Part shown: in pieces, positions 11,706 through 24,299 of the stretch
How the letters are laid out: the number at the start of each line of letters is the position of its first letter
Position numbering within the stretch: the first letter of the stretch is position 1
From: Bedellia somnulentella
Taxonomy: Eukaryota > Arthropoda > Insecta > Lepidoptera > Bedelliidae
Assembly (NCBI GenBank): GCA_963576735.1
Contig: OY755186.1
Coordinates: forward strand, 11,891,970 to 11,955,969
Length of the DNA: 64,000 nt
Reading direction: 5' to 3'
Position numbers and translations under genes: made by a program
The notes under the pieces: model-generated
What the model was told of the DNA's origin: nothing
What the model saw: only the letters and a program-made list of their open reading frames with translations
Databases searched by the model: none

Positions 11706-12934
11706 TCAGGAAGGCTTTTCTAACTCTTTTTCTAATATTTTTTGTTTGAGGAGCAGATTATGTTTCTTTAGTTCAAATAAAACATTTTTATACTCCAGTT
11801 CCTTTTCATAGATAACATTTTGAATCTTTTTTAAAGTAAGTTCCTCAACTAAAACAGCCTCTTGCAATTTTGCCACTTCAATTTTTTTTTCGGTCAGTAA
11901 GTCGAAGGGTTTTTTTTCTTTTGGCTTACCTAGAAGAAAGAGATAACATCAAACTTTGATCAAAGTAATTAACCTAAAATGACAAAGGATGGGAAATGAC
12001 AACACACTTACATAAGGCAGGATGTTTCTTAGTTTTTAGAGCCATTGGAGTCCAGTCTTTCCATTTTTGTGTGGATTCATTGGTTTGGCTAGCACTTTCT
12101 GTTTTGTCTAAAATATATAACATTACAAATTACAATAAAATGGAGTCTTTCAATATTCTTAATTCCAGTATAAAATTATATTAATGTATTAGAGATATTT
12201 TATGGATGACCAACCTTCTAGTGCCGCTTCAATTTTCGACAAACCAGTCACTTTTTTTTTTGGTGGTTCATTACATTCTTCCAAGTTTATTTTTACAGGG
12301 GTATCTGAAAAATATTGTTTTATAATAAGCACTTTGTCTGGTAATGGATAGTAGTTTATAAGTAGAAAATAGGTGCACAAAATTTTATGTTTATACCATC
12401 TGCTAGTGTATGCTCAGTGGTTGTCCAGGCGATTGCATCTGATGTTGAAGTACCTTTATAAGAAGATAAATTTTATTAACCTTATTAGTTTCTCATTAGA
12501 ATGAATTCCAATAAGTAAAAAAAGGTTCTAAGGTACTTACTTGGAACAGCATCCGAGTCATAGGAACTTTCGTTTCCCTGAACTGATAATAGGATCATCT
12601 CCTTTAACTTCAGCTCAGCGGATGTCAATACCGGAGCTGCACTAGTGCCTCCACCAGTTTTGTAGCGTTCTGCTCTAATAACAGCACTTTTTTTTCTAGT
12701 GTTCTTCTTGAGCGAATCATATTTAAGCTTGAGGTGCTTATGGCTCCGGAAGACAGAACCGGAAGAACTATTAAACGCCGTCTCTATTGCCATCCAAGCT
12801 TTTTCCTTGTCTTGCCAAGTAGTAGCATCACTTTTTTTATTTTCTAATACATATTTTTTCGCCTCTGCAAGCGACACCAACAAGTCCGTTTCTTCCTGAG
12901 TGAAGTTAACATTTCTTTCACGTTTTTTTTCCAT
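11706..12934 (-). CDS. Harbinger accessory protein, Myb/SANT-like DNA-binding, five exons
   Basis: In Harbinger elements this protein binds the element ends and brings the transposase into the nucleus. I rebuild it from exons 12541-12934, 12397-12453, 12215-12304, 12012-12107 and 11706-11929. All four introns have GT/AG ends and phase 1, and the exon sum of 861 nt gives 286 residues ending in TGA. Residues about 8-80 form a Myb/SANT-like trihelix (FTQEETDLLVSLAEAKKY, then DKEKAWMAIETAFN and HKHLKLKYDSLKKN). A basic KKNTRKKS stretch follows, then a serine/threonine-rich linker. A charged region of about 70 residues at the C-terminus, rich in E, K and L, looks like a coiled coil. No break is seen. 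Intron prediction by eye is the main uncertainty, but the phase agreement across five exons is strong support. Confidence 0.85.
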
Positions 12935-13675
12935 ACTGAATTAGAAAAACGAAACTCAACACAACAAAAAAGCTAAACAAAGTTGAATAAACAAACACTT
13001 TACTCCAGCCAGTGTTCCCACTAGAACGATTTCCTTTTCCCACACGGCAATTCAGATTTCCCCTTCTACGGACTTTTTTCCCCTCAAGAATTATTTTGCT
13101 GTAGTTTTGACACCACACACCACATCTAAAATTTATCGTTTTTTATCGTTCTTCTTTTGTAGTCTGCTGTATTAATATTATTATTTACACTCACACATTT
13201 TATCTACGATTTCCCGCAATTTCCCCTTTTATAGTCTTTCCCCTCTTGACCCTAATTTCCCCTTAAAAGGGAAATTTTCCCTCAATGTGGAAACACTGCC
13301 GGTTGTCCAACAGCATCTGTGTTGCGTTTCGAGATTCCATTTCTCACGAAAACTCTTAAATCGTAATTCATAATTGTGTAACATATACACGGTAAGAAAC
13401 ATTTGATAGCATTTTTCTAAATAAAAAACATTGTTTCTGATTGTATTTTTAATAAAACTGTTGGTTTTATGACAATTCAAAATGTTTTTAATAAGACTTG
13501 ATTCACAAATGTTAAACCTAAACGCATAAAAGCGACGTTGCCGTCTTGTTTATTCCTATCTGGCAGTTAAATTAAACTAACGGGTAATTTATCTAATAGA
13601 TGGATGGTGAAACCTACAAAATATATCAGCCACTTTTATCTATCAGTTAACGTGATGTGTCAGCTAACTATCTAA

Positions 13676-13705
13676 AACTTTATCTATAAGCGGTGAAACT
13701 GGCCC
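13676..13705 (-). repeat. Right terminal inverted repeat of the Harbinger element
   Basis: Read on the minus strand it starts GGGCCAGTTTCACCG, matching the left end. TTA follows at 13706-13708. Confidence 0.93.
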
Positions 13706-13708
13706 TTA

Positions 13709-14073
13709 GTGATTAAGTCGGATGATCAAACTTATTAAGATAATTAGTTTGAGAGATGATTTAGAAGATTGCGAACACCTGCCCTCAATCTCCGCCCATA
13801 GAAATTAATATAAGTAAAATAGAGGCCTTGTTATGTTTGTGGATCGTCTGATTAACAATAAAGAGTCATTTAAACCACCCCGCCCTTCGCGTGAGCTACT
13901 CCGCCCAGTACGCCCTGAGCTTCGATGTGCAGCTTTCTTGGAACTCGTTCTTTTCACAACCCGATTGACATGAGTTTTGTTCTAATTATAATATAACTGG
14001 AAAAAAGCAGGACTTTACATTCCATTTCTTAATCTTCTTTTCTTTCCTTTCAATATTTATAAATATGATATAA
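13709..14073. other. Intergenic DNA with several CCGCCC/CGCCC motifs
   Basis: At about 13878-13920 there are several cytosine-rich CGCCC-type boxes. They could bind KLF/Sp- or Gli-type factors, but no gene is attached. Confidence 0.3.
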
Positions 14074-14127
14074 ATGTTATCATTTATAGTTTGTATATTT
14101 AAATATACAAACTATAAATGATAACAT
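14074..14127. repeat. Perfect 54-bp palindrome without spacer
   Basis: Bases 14074-14100 and 14101-14127 are exact inverted copies (27 bp each) meeting at TTT|AAA. Symmetry stops abruptly on both sides. The arms are AT-rich but not simple repeat. Confidence 0.95.
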
Positions 14128-15744
14128 ATGTCACTTAGAATCAAGTTTACATTTAAGTGAGATAATCAATCAATGTGATCGATTTAATAAGATGAATGAA
14201 CGTACAGTGAAACAACTTTTTTTCCCTTCCTTTTTGGGTATAAGAAAAACTTGAATGTTATTTAAACGACATAATTAACTTATTTTGAGCGGTTCGATCA
14301 CCAAATGAGTATCACTTTGCCTTACTACTTAACTAACTCATTTGCCATCTGTCGCAGTTCTTATGAAAACTGACTCCTTGCAATGTTGCTAATAAGTTGA
14401 GCAAGAGGCGGATGACTTTGCGGAACTCTGAATGAGCACTACATTTTAAATCGGTACTTCAAAGTGTTGGCAGTACGCCCCCAGATATTAATTTCAACAA
14501 ATTGGCCGAAACTTTCCGGGAACTTGTTATATTTAACAAGTCCCAAATTCAAATAAAGGCCCCGAGAACCCCGCCCTAGGCATCGAGATCCCCGCCTTAT
14601 CACGCCCGACTAGCTAGGAAGGCGGACAGAACTCGGAAACTATTTGAATGAAACCTTTTCTGCTTTCAAGTAAGTGTGTTAGTGTGGATTTAATCAATAA
14701 TCAGTACTTAAGATTTGTATCTACCATTCATTTTCATTTGTATAATTTTTAGCATGCGTAAAATGGAAGAAGAATGCTTTAGAAAACACGTAGTGATGGT
14801 AGTTTAAACACTGTTTTTGTGTGAAATATTTATATATACATTTTTTATGTAAAAACGTCTCATGTTCTATCAAAAGATTAAAAACTAAATTTAAAGCTTT
14901 AAATGGTTTATGAAAACAAAATCGTACTATAGTGTCAGCGAACAAATTATGGGTGACCACAACCTACGGCTAAGGATACTAAAATCAACATAGCAGCACA
15001 AATACTCTTATAAGATACGCGCCTACTAAAAACTCCTCATTTATAACCAGGTTTTCCCCCAAAGTAATCGGTTATTTTAAGAACTACGTCTAAACTCAAC
15101 CAAAATCTTTAAAGGAGTATAAGTATTATGCACCCGTATAATATAAAGATTATGTTGTCCCAGTTCTTCTACATAAAAGCTAAAAGCCTATTCATACCCT
15201 CATTCTTTCAGCACAATAATGAAGTATTCAAACCTATTTCCCCAGACGCCGTGCCCTTAATTTTCCCGTATTGCCTTGTCAGTTTTGTCCTAAACAATAA
15301 GACGATTTGCTCTTATCTGTTTCATCTTGAAACATCATGAACTATACAAAAGATACTTGATCTTATCAATGTCTTTTAAAATAAATTTAAGTGAAAATGA
15401 TCCATGTTCCGTAGTGCATAAAGGTTACAATTTTGAAACTACCTCTGAATGGAGTGTATACGGGTTCGAACAATAGTAAAAATTATTCAGACACGTGGTG
15501 ATCTATTCACGGGAGACAAATTGGCTTTTATAATTGAAATAACTGTACATCCATGAAAATAAAAGAACAAATCAATATTCTGCTACGATTATGGTATGGT
15601 ATTTTTATTTCATTTCATTGTGTTAATAAATATCACGTAGATTTATATCAGCTGCAAATATTAATATATATTCTTCAAACATATTAAAATGTGCTTCAAA
15701 AGCGTGTTTTACAGTCTTTTTAAACTATATTTAATTTTGATCTT
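14128..15744. other. Intergenic DNA with a C-rich patch
   Basis: The patch at about 14470-14640 has GC-rich boxes (CCCCGCCC, CCCCGCC) and a short inverted repeat, ACTTGTTA/TAACAAGT, at about 14521-14540. It may be regulatory, but no gene was found. Confidence 0.3.
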
Positions 15745-16338
15745 TTTAGTACTGAATCATTTAAGTACTGATTTTCGATAAGTGTACACATTTTGAATTA
15801 AATCGGTCTGTTTAAAGTTGGTTATATTAAAATCGAGTTTTGAGGAGTCGGTTACATACTTACATACAGATGAAGCTAATATAAGCGTGTTAATAAATAA
15901 ATGTCCTGCGCTGGTCGTCAGTTTATTAGTGAGACTTTTCTAACTAAAAATAACATAATTAGATAAAAAAAATGCTGTTTTTCTGGTCAACCACACCTTG
16001 TACATAATTTCTCAATTGTCATCGTTATACGATGATATATATGTGTTATACGATGTATATTACAATATAAATTAACTGAAATGATTCAGCGGCGCGGATT
16101 ATATCAATTGTGAGTTTTGTCTGCGTTGCAGTTGTCATTTTACATTTTTAGGAATCACAGGATGATATTCTTATTAATACAGTGGTTTCAGCCGCAGCCA
16201 ATAAAATAATGTATTACTTTTACGTTTTTTTCTGGCTTTAACTCTATTAGATTTCCATCCCGAAATTACTTACACTATGTTTTAGAGTGAAAATGCGACT
16301 ATTCAACGTTCTATAAATTGTAATTCTATATAGTCATT
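15745..16338 (+). repeat. Direct duplication, copy 1
   Basis: This segment of about 594 bp recurs at 16655-17258 in the same orientation, with an offset of about 910 bp. Both copies run from 'tttagtactg' to 'tatagtcatt'. Differences are scattered substitutions and small indels. Neither copy shows TG...CA ends, a tRNA head or an ORF. Confidence 0.9.
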
Positions 16339-16654
16339 TTATGTAAGCAAAGATGAGGGGTAAACATAACAACGAAATATAAACAAGCGGCAAATATTTG
16401 AGAGATATCTTCAAAGTTCATCGTTGTGTTTTGGAGGCTACTTGTGTCCATATAATAATGGACTTCTGTTGAAGACTATACCGAAGTCTTTAAAATAAGA
16501 GCTGCTCAAAAGTCTGGTAGCAAACAAATGCACAGAAATGCGTTAACGAAGTCAAAAAAAATATGTTAAAGGACATCTATTGTATTAGTAAAAGTGGGCG
16601 GCGCATCTGATTTTAGCTGGCTGCAAGGGACAATAGTTTGAATTAATTTCATAA

Positions 16655-17258
16655 TTTAGTACTGAATCATTTAAGTACTGATTTTCGATAAGTGTACAAA
16701 TTTTGAATTAAATCGGTCCGTTTAAAGTGGGTTAAAATCGAGTTTTGTGGAGTCGGTAACATACTTACATTCAGGTGAAGCTATTATAAGCGTGTTAATA
16801 AATAGTTAATGTCCTGCGCTGGTCGTCAGTTTATTAGTGAAACTTTTCTAACTAAAAAAAAAATTAGATAAAAAAACTGCTCTGTTTTTCTGGTCAACCA
16901 CACCTTGTACATAATTTCTCAATTCTCATCGTTATACGATGATATATATATGAGATATATATGTGTTATACGATGTATATTACAATATAAATTAACTTAA
17001 AAGATTCAGCGGCGCGGATCATATCAATTGTGAGTTTTTGTCTGCGTTGCAGTTGTCATTTTACATTTTTAGGAATCACAGGATGATATTTTTATTAATA
17101 CAGTGGTTTCAGCCGCAGCCCATAAAATAATGTATTACTTTTACGTTTTTTCCGGCTTTATCTCTATTAGATTTCCACCCCGAAATTACTTACACTATGT
17201 TTTAGAGTGAAAATGCGACTATTTAATGTTCTATAAATTGTAATTCTATATAGTCATT
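16655..17258 (+). repeat. Direct duplication, copy 2
   Basis: This is the second copy of the 15745-16338 segment. About 316 bp of unrelated sequence separates the two. It can be read as a tandem duplication of a unit of about 910 bp whose second copy is incomplete. Confidence 0.9.
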
Positions 17259-20200
17259 AAGTAAGTGCATCAAATGGCCGATCTTTATATTACGCAACTC
17301 GAATTGTTTTCCAAACTAATTTTATGTGTAACGATTAATGATAAAATAAAACTAAATTTAATGAACTTTACTTAAATAAATATACATTTACAGTTTTTTT
17401 TTGTTTAACTCTTGTGTCTTTGCTTTGCTTCGGTTTGTGACCCAAATGTAAACATGTCCTATATTATTGTGGATCTTAGATCATGAATTTTATATCATAA
17501 TTTGGAATCTTTTCAATATGTGATTCGAAACTTATTTTATGAATAAAAACATCCTGTATCGCGTTCATTCGAGTATCACACTCAAATACAAACCAATAGA
17601 ATCACACAAAGAGATTTTTAATGGGGCTTTTAGTAGTCAATAACGAGACAAATTCAGTTTAAAAGCCATTTTAGAAGTCACTCCGTGAAGTCATCCGATA
17701 AATATCGCGACTAAATTATGATCTTTTGTTACGAGAACATCAAAGGCAAAAAATGCAGGTAAAATTATATTTTATTTGTCAAAATGATCATCTCTTTATG
17801 CCAAGTCACACATAATTAGGTTCTGAGTATTATTTATAGTTTGCAGATCGTATTTTACGTGAAGAATAAAAAGATGGAGATTAAATAAAAAAAGGATGTT
17901 CAAGTGTATGTCTACAATTTTTTTCAGAGAATGTTATTAACGATAAATAAAATTTACTCACTTCACACCGTCAATGTCTGCATACGTTACAATACCCGAC
18001 CAAGCTCGGCTAAGTGAGGCAGTTTGCTACCCACATAATAATAACTACCGTGTCATAGTATATAGTCTGTCTGTTTTGTATAATATAGTCTGCATGTCAT
18101 AGTAGGTTCGACCGCGGTACTACTTTGAAATCTACGAATACCTAATAATCTAATAATCTACGAATTCAGGCTTAATCCTTAGTTTAGAGCCGTAATGTTT
18201 AGATGTAAAATATAAATAGAAAAACACTTCGATGATTTCGATTCATTACTATTACAAATTACTTATTTTTTTGTTCGTATTGCATTCATAAATACATAAA
18301 TATCGCAAAAATAATGATGCATATAAAAATTCAACAACTCGATAATCGTCCTTTTCGGATAATTAAATGTCAAAGAAATTACAAACATCTGTCGTAATCC
18401 CAAAGCTGAGAAAACATCGAAAGACATGATTTTCTGTCAAAAGTGCGCATGTTCTGCCTCTACATTCCTGACATACGAAACGGTCTCTTGTAATTATTGT
18501 CAAATGCCATCCTCGCATACACGCACGGATGAATCTGCGCAAAATATAAAAATTATTCACGCTCAAGCTTGTAAACTGAATGCGTGTTGGTATCACTATA
18601 GAACGACGTTTAGAGGCAAAACTCCTTGACAATAGTTGGCGGGATAAAGCATCATATTTATTTCATAATAAATGACAATTATCGTAAATTGATTCCGGCG
18701 CGGACAATGCGCGCGAGCAGCTAACCAAACATTGGCCAAAAGGAACGTTCTATTGCTTTGTTGGATGACGCAGGAAAAAATAGCTCGATTTGCAGAATAA
18801 GGTTTATTGTGTTTGCTATTTCTATGACTGTTACATACAAACTTGTCATGTGTTCGCTTTATTTTTTTCACACATTAAGTTTAATAAACATTGTTGTGTA
18901 GTAACTAAGGTAATAATATAGTTGAATAGATTTATCATTCTCATTATTGTCTCAGACAATTAACTTTTACTGCTCTATATCAGCCGTCACTTATCACCTT
19001 CAGCTAACAGCAATCTTCATCAAGTTGTCGGTTAACTTTATGGTAACTGCTGGGATTACTCTGCATCACCTAGTGCGTGGCTGCCTCGCCTGAAACTTGA
19101 AACCCAACGGCCATCCCTACTGTGTCTGATGAGCTTGCCCATTGCTCCTTAAGTTGCAAAAATATTTGGAGTTCGTTATGACCCCGATTTTGCTACGAAT
19201 CACATAGATAAACGAATTAAAAGATAGATAGATAAAAAAAGTAATTTATCTTTATTAATTTAAGTGAAAAAGTTACTAGTGTTTATTGTGAGTGATAAGT
19301 ACTTACTTATATAGTTATGCATATTGCTATCATCGTGAAATGGGATGCATGGGTATACCCATGCGATTTGCACCAATTTTAAAGATACACCTCAAAACCG
19401 CATTCTCTATCCCAATTTATATTGCTATGGCAAATATTTATAAATGACGGATGAAACTACGATTTTGAATACTAGTAATATAAACAGTATAGTCGGGTGA
19501 CTACAAGGTCTCGATCATAGATTGAATGCATATATTACAAATAGGTACACGACAAGCCCAAGCTTAGAGGTGCTTACTCTGGCGATCATTGTCTAGTAAA
19601 GAAGGTCGGTTGGCTAAGATGACATGCTTGCATTCAGGTCAATGAAATGGATGTACTAGTATGTAAATAGAAACTTTACGTTGAATGCACTTATTCAGCG
19701 CCATTGTTCTCCATTTAACCAACATAAGTAACAACTCACAAGCGGACCTCACAAATCTAAGCCGCGCAGTTCCACACTCCCCACACCTGCGATGTTTGGA
19801 CTTACTAAACAATTGAATTGTCAATGTTCGCGAGTTGTCTAACATGCACAAAGCCAATCCATTACCTCAAGTGAGACTTCACTGTTAAAAACTAAATAAA
19901 AGTCCAGGTGTAGGAAGGACAATTAGTATAATCAGAGTATTTTGAGTGTTGTCACGATTTGGCGAGGTTCCGGGAAGTTTATTGTGGTCTGCCACCCAGT
20001 AGGCGCTGTGTTTGCAAACGTCTCCAAACACGGGACCCAATATTTGCCTTTCGAATGAATTAGACAAAGCCCGCGGGTTGCCCCATGGCCCGGTTCTGAA
20101 AGCTTTGATTCGAGCACGCAACGGGCTATCAGTTTGTCCCTTGTCATGAGGAAGTTAACCGTCTACAATGTAGCAATTTATCACCTTGACTAATATAAGC

Positions 20201-21951
20201 ATTACTGCTGGTATATATATTAAAGTAACAATAACATGATATGTTTCATTTTCAATAATTCGGTATGCAAAGTTTTACTTAAGTGATGCTGATTACAAAA
20301 CCATTTCGAGATATTATGGTTATAAACAATATTTTCTTGAAATTATATCAATTGAAGCTAAGATGACTGTTATTTTTATCAAAAAACTGTAACAGTGTTT
20401 GACCTTCAATGTTGTTTCAAAGACATACGGTTTTGCAGTTTATTAATAAAATATCGAAAGTCATAGGTTTGTTTAGTATAATATCGTAATAATTTCATTT
20501 GACATCACAAATTCGTGATACGTTTTGCAATCAGCAACATTTTTATAAAACATTTTGCTTCATTTGCATGACGCTACGTGATTTTATCGATCGATGACGT
20601 CATTAAGTACAAAAGTTGAAGAATCTTTAAAAAATCATCACTTTACAATTACTCGTTTTAAATGGAAAATATTCAAATTAGTCTTTTATTTTCGTGTTTA
20701 CTATCGAATAAAAATATTAAATAAATACCAAAAAAAAACTTTGCATACCGAATTAAACTTATCCGTTTAGTTATACTTCCAGTGATGAAATAAATTGTAG
20801 GGAATTACAGTGTTACCCCCCCTCCCATGCTATTTTTGCGACGTTTAGCTTGTTATTTTTCGTGAATAATGTAGTTACATTCGTTGGAGTACTTTACATT
20901 ACTTAACTCTACATAAACTAAACTTGATTATTTAATAAAATTGCAAAAATAGACAAAGTAAAATCATATTAGAGAGATGTAATCAAAAGCCATTTATGTA
21001 ATCAATATTAAAGTACGCCGATGAACTGCGATCCTATCATAATATAAATACAACCTACATTCTACATAAACACAACGCTATTTAACGCCTTTCAAAACCT
21101 GAAAAATCAACTTATATATACTTACGTTGACGTTAATGTGACTTATTGATTTATACAATAAAAAGCATAACTGCAACGGGCAGGATTTCCCAAGCAGTAA
21201 TCCAGTAGGACACTTACCAGAGAACTTACTCGTAAAAATCTTTTATTATGGCTTATATATTATAATCTTATAAGCAGTTCTTATTATTCTATTTTAATAA
21301 ACCATAACACAAGATATTGTTGAGGTAAATTTAAACGGATATTCCTGGAGAGCGAAGACGTATCAAATCGAGTACATTTTACTGGTAACCCCATACTGCG
21401 CTCTTATTTCGGCAATGACATACCATCACACCTTTATAAGTTCAATAGTTTGACACTATTGTGAAATTTCTCACTTAGAACGCTGGCTACCCGCGGCGCT
21501 GCGATGCTATTATGGGCACACGTGCGGGCACAATAGCTCTTTATTTATGAGGAGGATTCTTGAGGGTTTGTCAAAAGTGCTTTATTGGTTTGTATGGCTA
21601 ATTGAATTATTGGTCAGAATACGTAAGTTACTAGATTTAATGGAATTTGTTTGCTCCTGCTGATTGCTAGTTTGTAGAAGTAGTTAGAAGAGTAATGAAT
21701 GCATAGGCATACATAGAATATGAATACAAAACAACGGTTGAGTTTAATCATGTGATTTATAATTATATATGTATAAATGGACATAATAGAGGCTTGAATC
21801 CTATAAATAGTAAGTAAGTTTCATTGAAATATCGATTCATCTTCTTTTCGCAAGCTTAATAATGACACCATTATAATAATTAGAATTGGATTGATTCTTA
21901 CCCTTAGCGAAATTTATACACTTTTCCGCAATCACTTATATTTAATTAAAC
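17259..21951. other. Intergenic DNA with two GC-richer islands
   Basis: The islands are at about 18420-18760 and 19630-20150. Each carries overlapping short open frames on the minus strand, none with a recognisable domain. They may be conserved regulatory DNA or promoter regions. The remainder is AT-rich and unrecognised. Confidence 0.3.
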
Positions 21952-21959
21952 GAATTGAG

Positions 21960-22185
21960 CTGTGTAGTGTCGGCTTAGAATAGCACTACCCCATTTCTTC
22001 CGGTGGGTGTACGTAAGAGGCGACTAACTGACTTGGGCGATGCGGTTGGAGACCCATCACCAACAACCTTTATTTTGCCATCTTTTCCCTTTTCAACTTC
22101 CAAAAGTGGCTGAGGAATTTCTAATTTCTCAGCTCTGGCTACCCCTTTTAGGGATTTATAGCCGTGAGTATATGTATGTATGTAT
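21960..22185 (+). mobile_element. Family-A SINE-like retroposon
   Basis: The copy runs from 'ctgtgtagtgtcggc' to a (TATG)n tail. An 8-bp target duplication, GAATTGAG, flanks it at 21952-21959 and 22186-22193. Confidence 0.85.
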
Positions 22186-22662
22186 GAATTGAGTTGATTC
22201 TAAGCTGTGCTCTGCCAATGTGTGTGTCAATATTTTCATAAAGAAAATTTTCTATAATTCGTATACGTATAAAGAGTTATTATTTACATAAATTTGACAT
22301 GCTGATTGCTAACATATCAAGACGTAACACAAGCCAACCAAAGGATCCGAGGCATTCAGTAGGTCAATGTTTGTCTTAACATCCCTCAGTCGTCCTTGAG
22401 AGTAGTGCACATATTTGTTTTGGTGAGCCGATTTCGGGATTGACTTGTGTTATCTTTACAAACAACATTGGCCCGTGTTTGTTTATTGGGCAGAAAATGG
22501 CGGGCGATTGTCGTGTGGGTTTTGTAAATACTTGTCTTTCGATGCCAAAGACGTGATCGATTTACTTTACATAGAAAAAATGATAGTGATTTGAATAGAA
22601 ACAAAAAGATCAGAAAGCAAAAAATTCTGTCACTATTTTCAATTTACTATAATCGAGGACTT

Positions 22663-22790
22663 ATACATACATACATATACTCACGCCATTATTTCCCATT
22701 GGGGTAGGCAGAGACTATTGATCGCCACTTTGAACGATCCTGGCAAACCTCTCTAGCTTGGTTTACATCCATGAATCTTTTCTTATGTGA
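22663..22790 (-). mobile_element. Family-C SINE-like fragment
   Basis: This is a second short family. It shares only the terminal 'gtgagtatatgtatg' with family A and is otherwise unrelated: '...cgatcaatagtctctgcctacccc'. Similar pieces occur at 22983-23075 and 63140-63262. Confidence 0.55.
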
Positions 22791-22982
22791 ATTCAAGAAG
22801 AATAATATTAATAGCTTTATTCAATCAAATTGATTAAACACATCACATCACTAATGTATTACTGTACTTAAAAGTATTTAATTATATTCAAAGAATGGTA
22901 ACAACCAAAATGTGTTATATTGAATTTTGAGGGTTTGGATGGTAATTTTTTGGAGAATAAAAAAGCATGTTTTAAAAATGTT

Positions 22983-23075
22983 CACGAATGTAGACGAAGA
23001 TCGTACAAATAGGCGATCCATAGACTCTGCGTACCCGAATAAGAACTAATAGCGCGAGTATATGTAGATATGAGT
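22983..23075 (+). mobile_element. Family-C SINE-like fragment, diverged
   Basis: It contains 'ggcgatccatagactctgcgt' and ends 'gcgcgagtatatgtagatatg', matching the 3' end of family C. Confidence 0.45.
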
Positions 23076-23079
23076 TTTA

Positions 23080-24055
23080 TGAAAAAGTTGCGTAATTAAT
23101 CAATTTAATTATTCTCTGTAAGATTTTTTCGAAGAGTTAGTAGTAATTATGAACTTAATAAAAGTTTTAAATTTCAGCTCAATTAATTTAAATAGTAATT
23201 GTTAAATTAAATATCTTAAATAATATAGATCAGTACTAAAGTATAAATTGCAGTGCCCTTAAATGGTTTCTTAGCTGAACCGAAAAAAATTAAATGTCCT
23301 ACTTTAAAAGAAATAAATGGTTTGAAATGGAATGTATTGTTTTCATCGTTTTACCTAAACTTTTTTGTATACCTACCCTTATTGATATGAGATCTACTTG
23401 CATAAACCCTATTGATTATACCTCGCTTATGAATCAAACTGCAACCCAAATATCCCATTCATAATATTCATTAAAAAACCAAACAGTTTTAATACTCCTT
23501 AAAAGAACCCAAGCACAATAACAAGCGCGAAAAATCAATAGTGTATTTCAAAGCAGCACAAAGTCTCCAACACAATGAAACAGCCATATAAGTAGCAGAT
23601 AATAAGGAAATACAAATTACACGCATCGCAAGATTGTATGAACAAAAGGAATGAGGCTTTTTGGCACCGAGCCCGCATACTTCACGCAATTTCATACGAA
23701 GCCTTATAATGCACTTCGTTCCGTTGTGTAATGTAAAGCCTGGGCTCATTTTGACGTAAGTACTACAAAAGACGGTTATTCAAGTTGGCGGGTTTAATAG
23801 AGGTTCAATGTTACGGTATCACAATAATTGGTATAATTCTGTAATCCATTGAATCCATCCATTCAATTCTATATATAACACGTTCTCAAGAAACTTAACT
23901 TAACTTAAATAAGTGTTGGCAAAAATTTATGTATAAATAAGACTAAGTAATGAACCTCATAATTTGGTGCCGTTGTGAATACTAATATCACTAATCCGCC
24001 GAATAAAGTTACATAACATATCAAGATACAAACATACCTTAAAACTCAAGAGATT
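23080..24055. other. Intergenic AT-rich DNA
   Basis: Nothing is recognised. The open frame at 23489-23749 has no domain-like content. Confidence 0.4.
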
Positions 24056-24063
24056 CCACAAAT

Positions 24064-24294
24064 ACATACATACATAATTATACTCACGGCTATAAATCCC
24101 TTAAGGGGTAGCCAGAGCTTTGGAATGAGAAATTCCTCAGCCACTTTTGGAAGTTGATTGGGGAAAAGATGGTAATGGATGGTTCAACCACATCGCCCAA
24201 AAATCACTTAAGAAGCCCCTATACCCTTAGTCACCTCTTACGATCACCCACGGGTAGAAATGGGGTAGTGTTATTCTAACCCGACACTACACGG
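24064..24294 (-). mobile_element. Family-A SINE-like retroposon
   Basis: This is a nearly full-length copy with its (CATA)n end on the left and 'gacactacacggc' on the right. It is missing a few tens of bases in the middle compared with its sisters. Confidence 0.8.
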
Positions 24295-24299
24295 CAAAT

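Larger units (their letters stand above)
8672..13705. mobile_element. Complete PIF/Harbinger DNA transposon with both genes
   Basis: The two ends are inverted copies beginning GGGCCAGTTTCACC, matching at about 27 of 30 positions. A TTA target duplication flanks them at 8669-8671 and 13706-13708; a 3-bp TWA duplication is characteristic of PIF/Harbinger. The 5.03-kb element carries the two genes typical of the superfamily, facing each other: a HARBI1-like transposase (+) and a Myb/SANT-like protein (-). Both can be rebuilt without stops or frameshifts, so the copy could be, or recently was, autonomous. Three retroposon insertions fall in the transposase introns or between the genes. Confidence 0.93.

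Noticed and set aside
12699..12899. Plus-strand open frame within the Harbinger element
   Set aside because: It is the antisense of the Myb/SANT exon and has no own features.
13340..13352. Su(H)-type CGTGAGAA site in the Harbinger element
   Set aside because: It is a single lower-affinity variant inside a transposon with no neighbouring E-box; expected by chance.
15745..17258. LTR pair of a retrotransposon
   Set aside because: The repeats lack TG...CA ends, a primer-binding site and any coding between them; the 316-bp spacer is too short.
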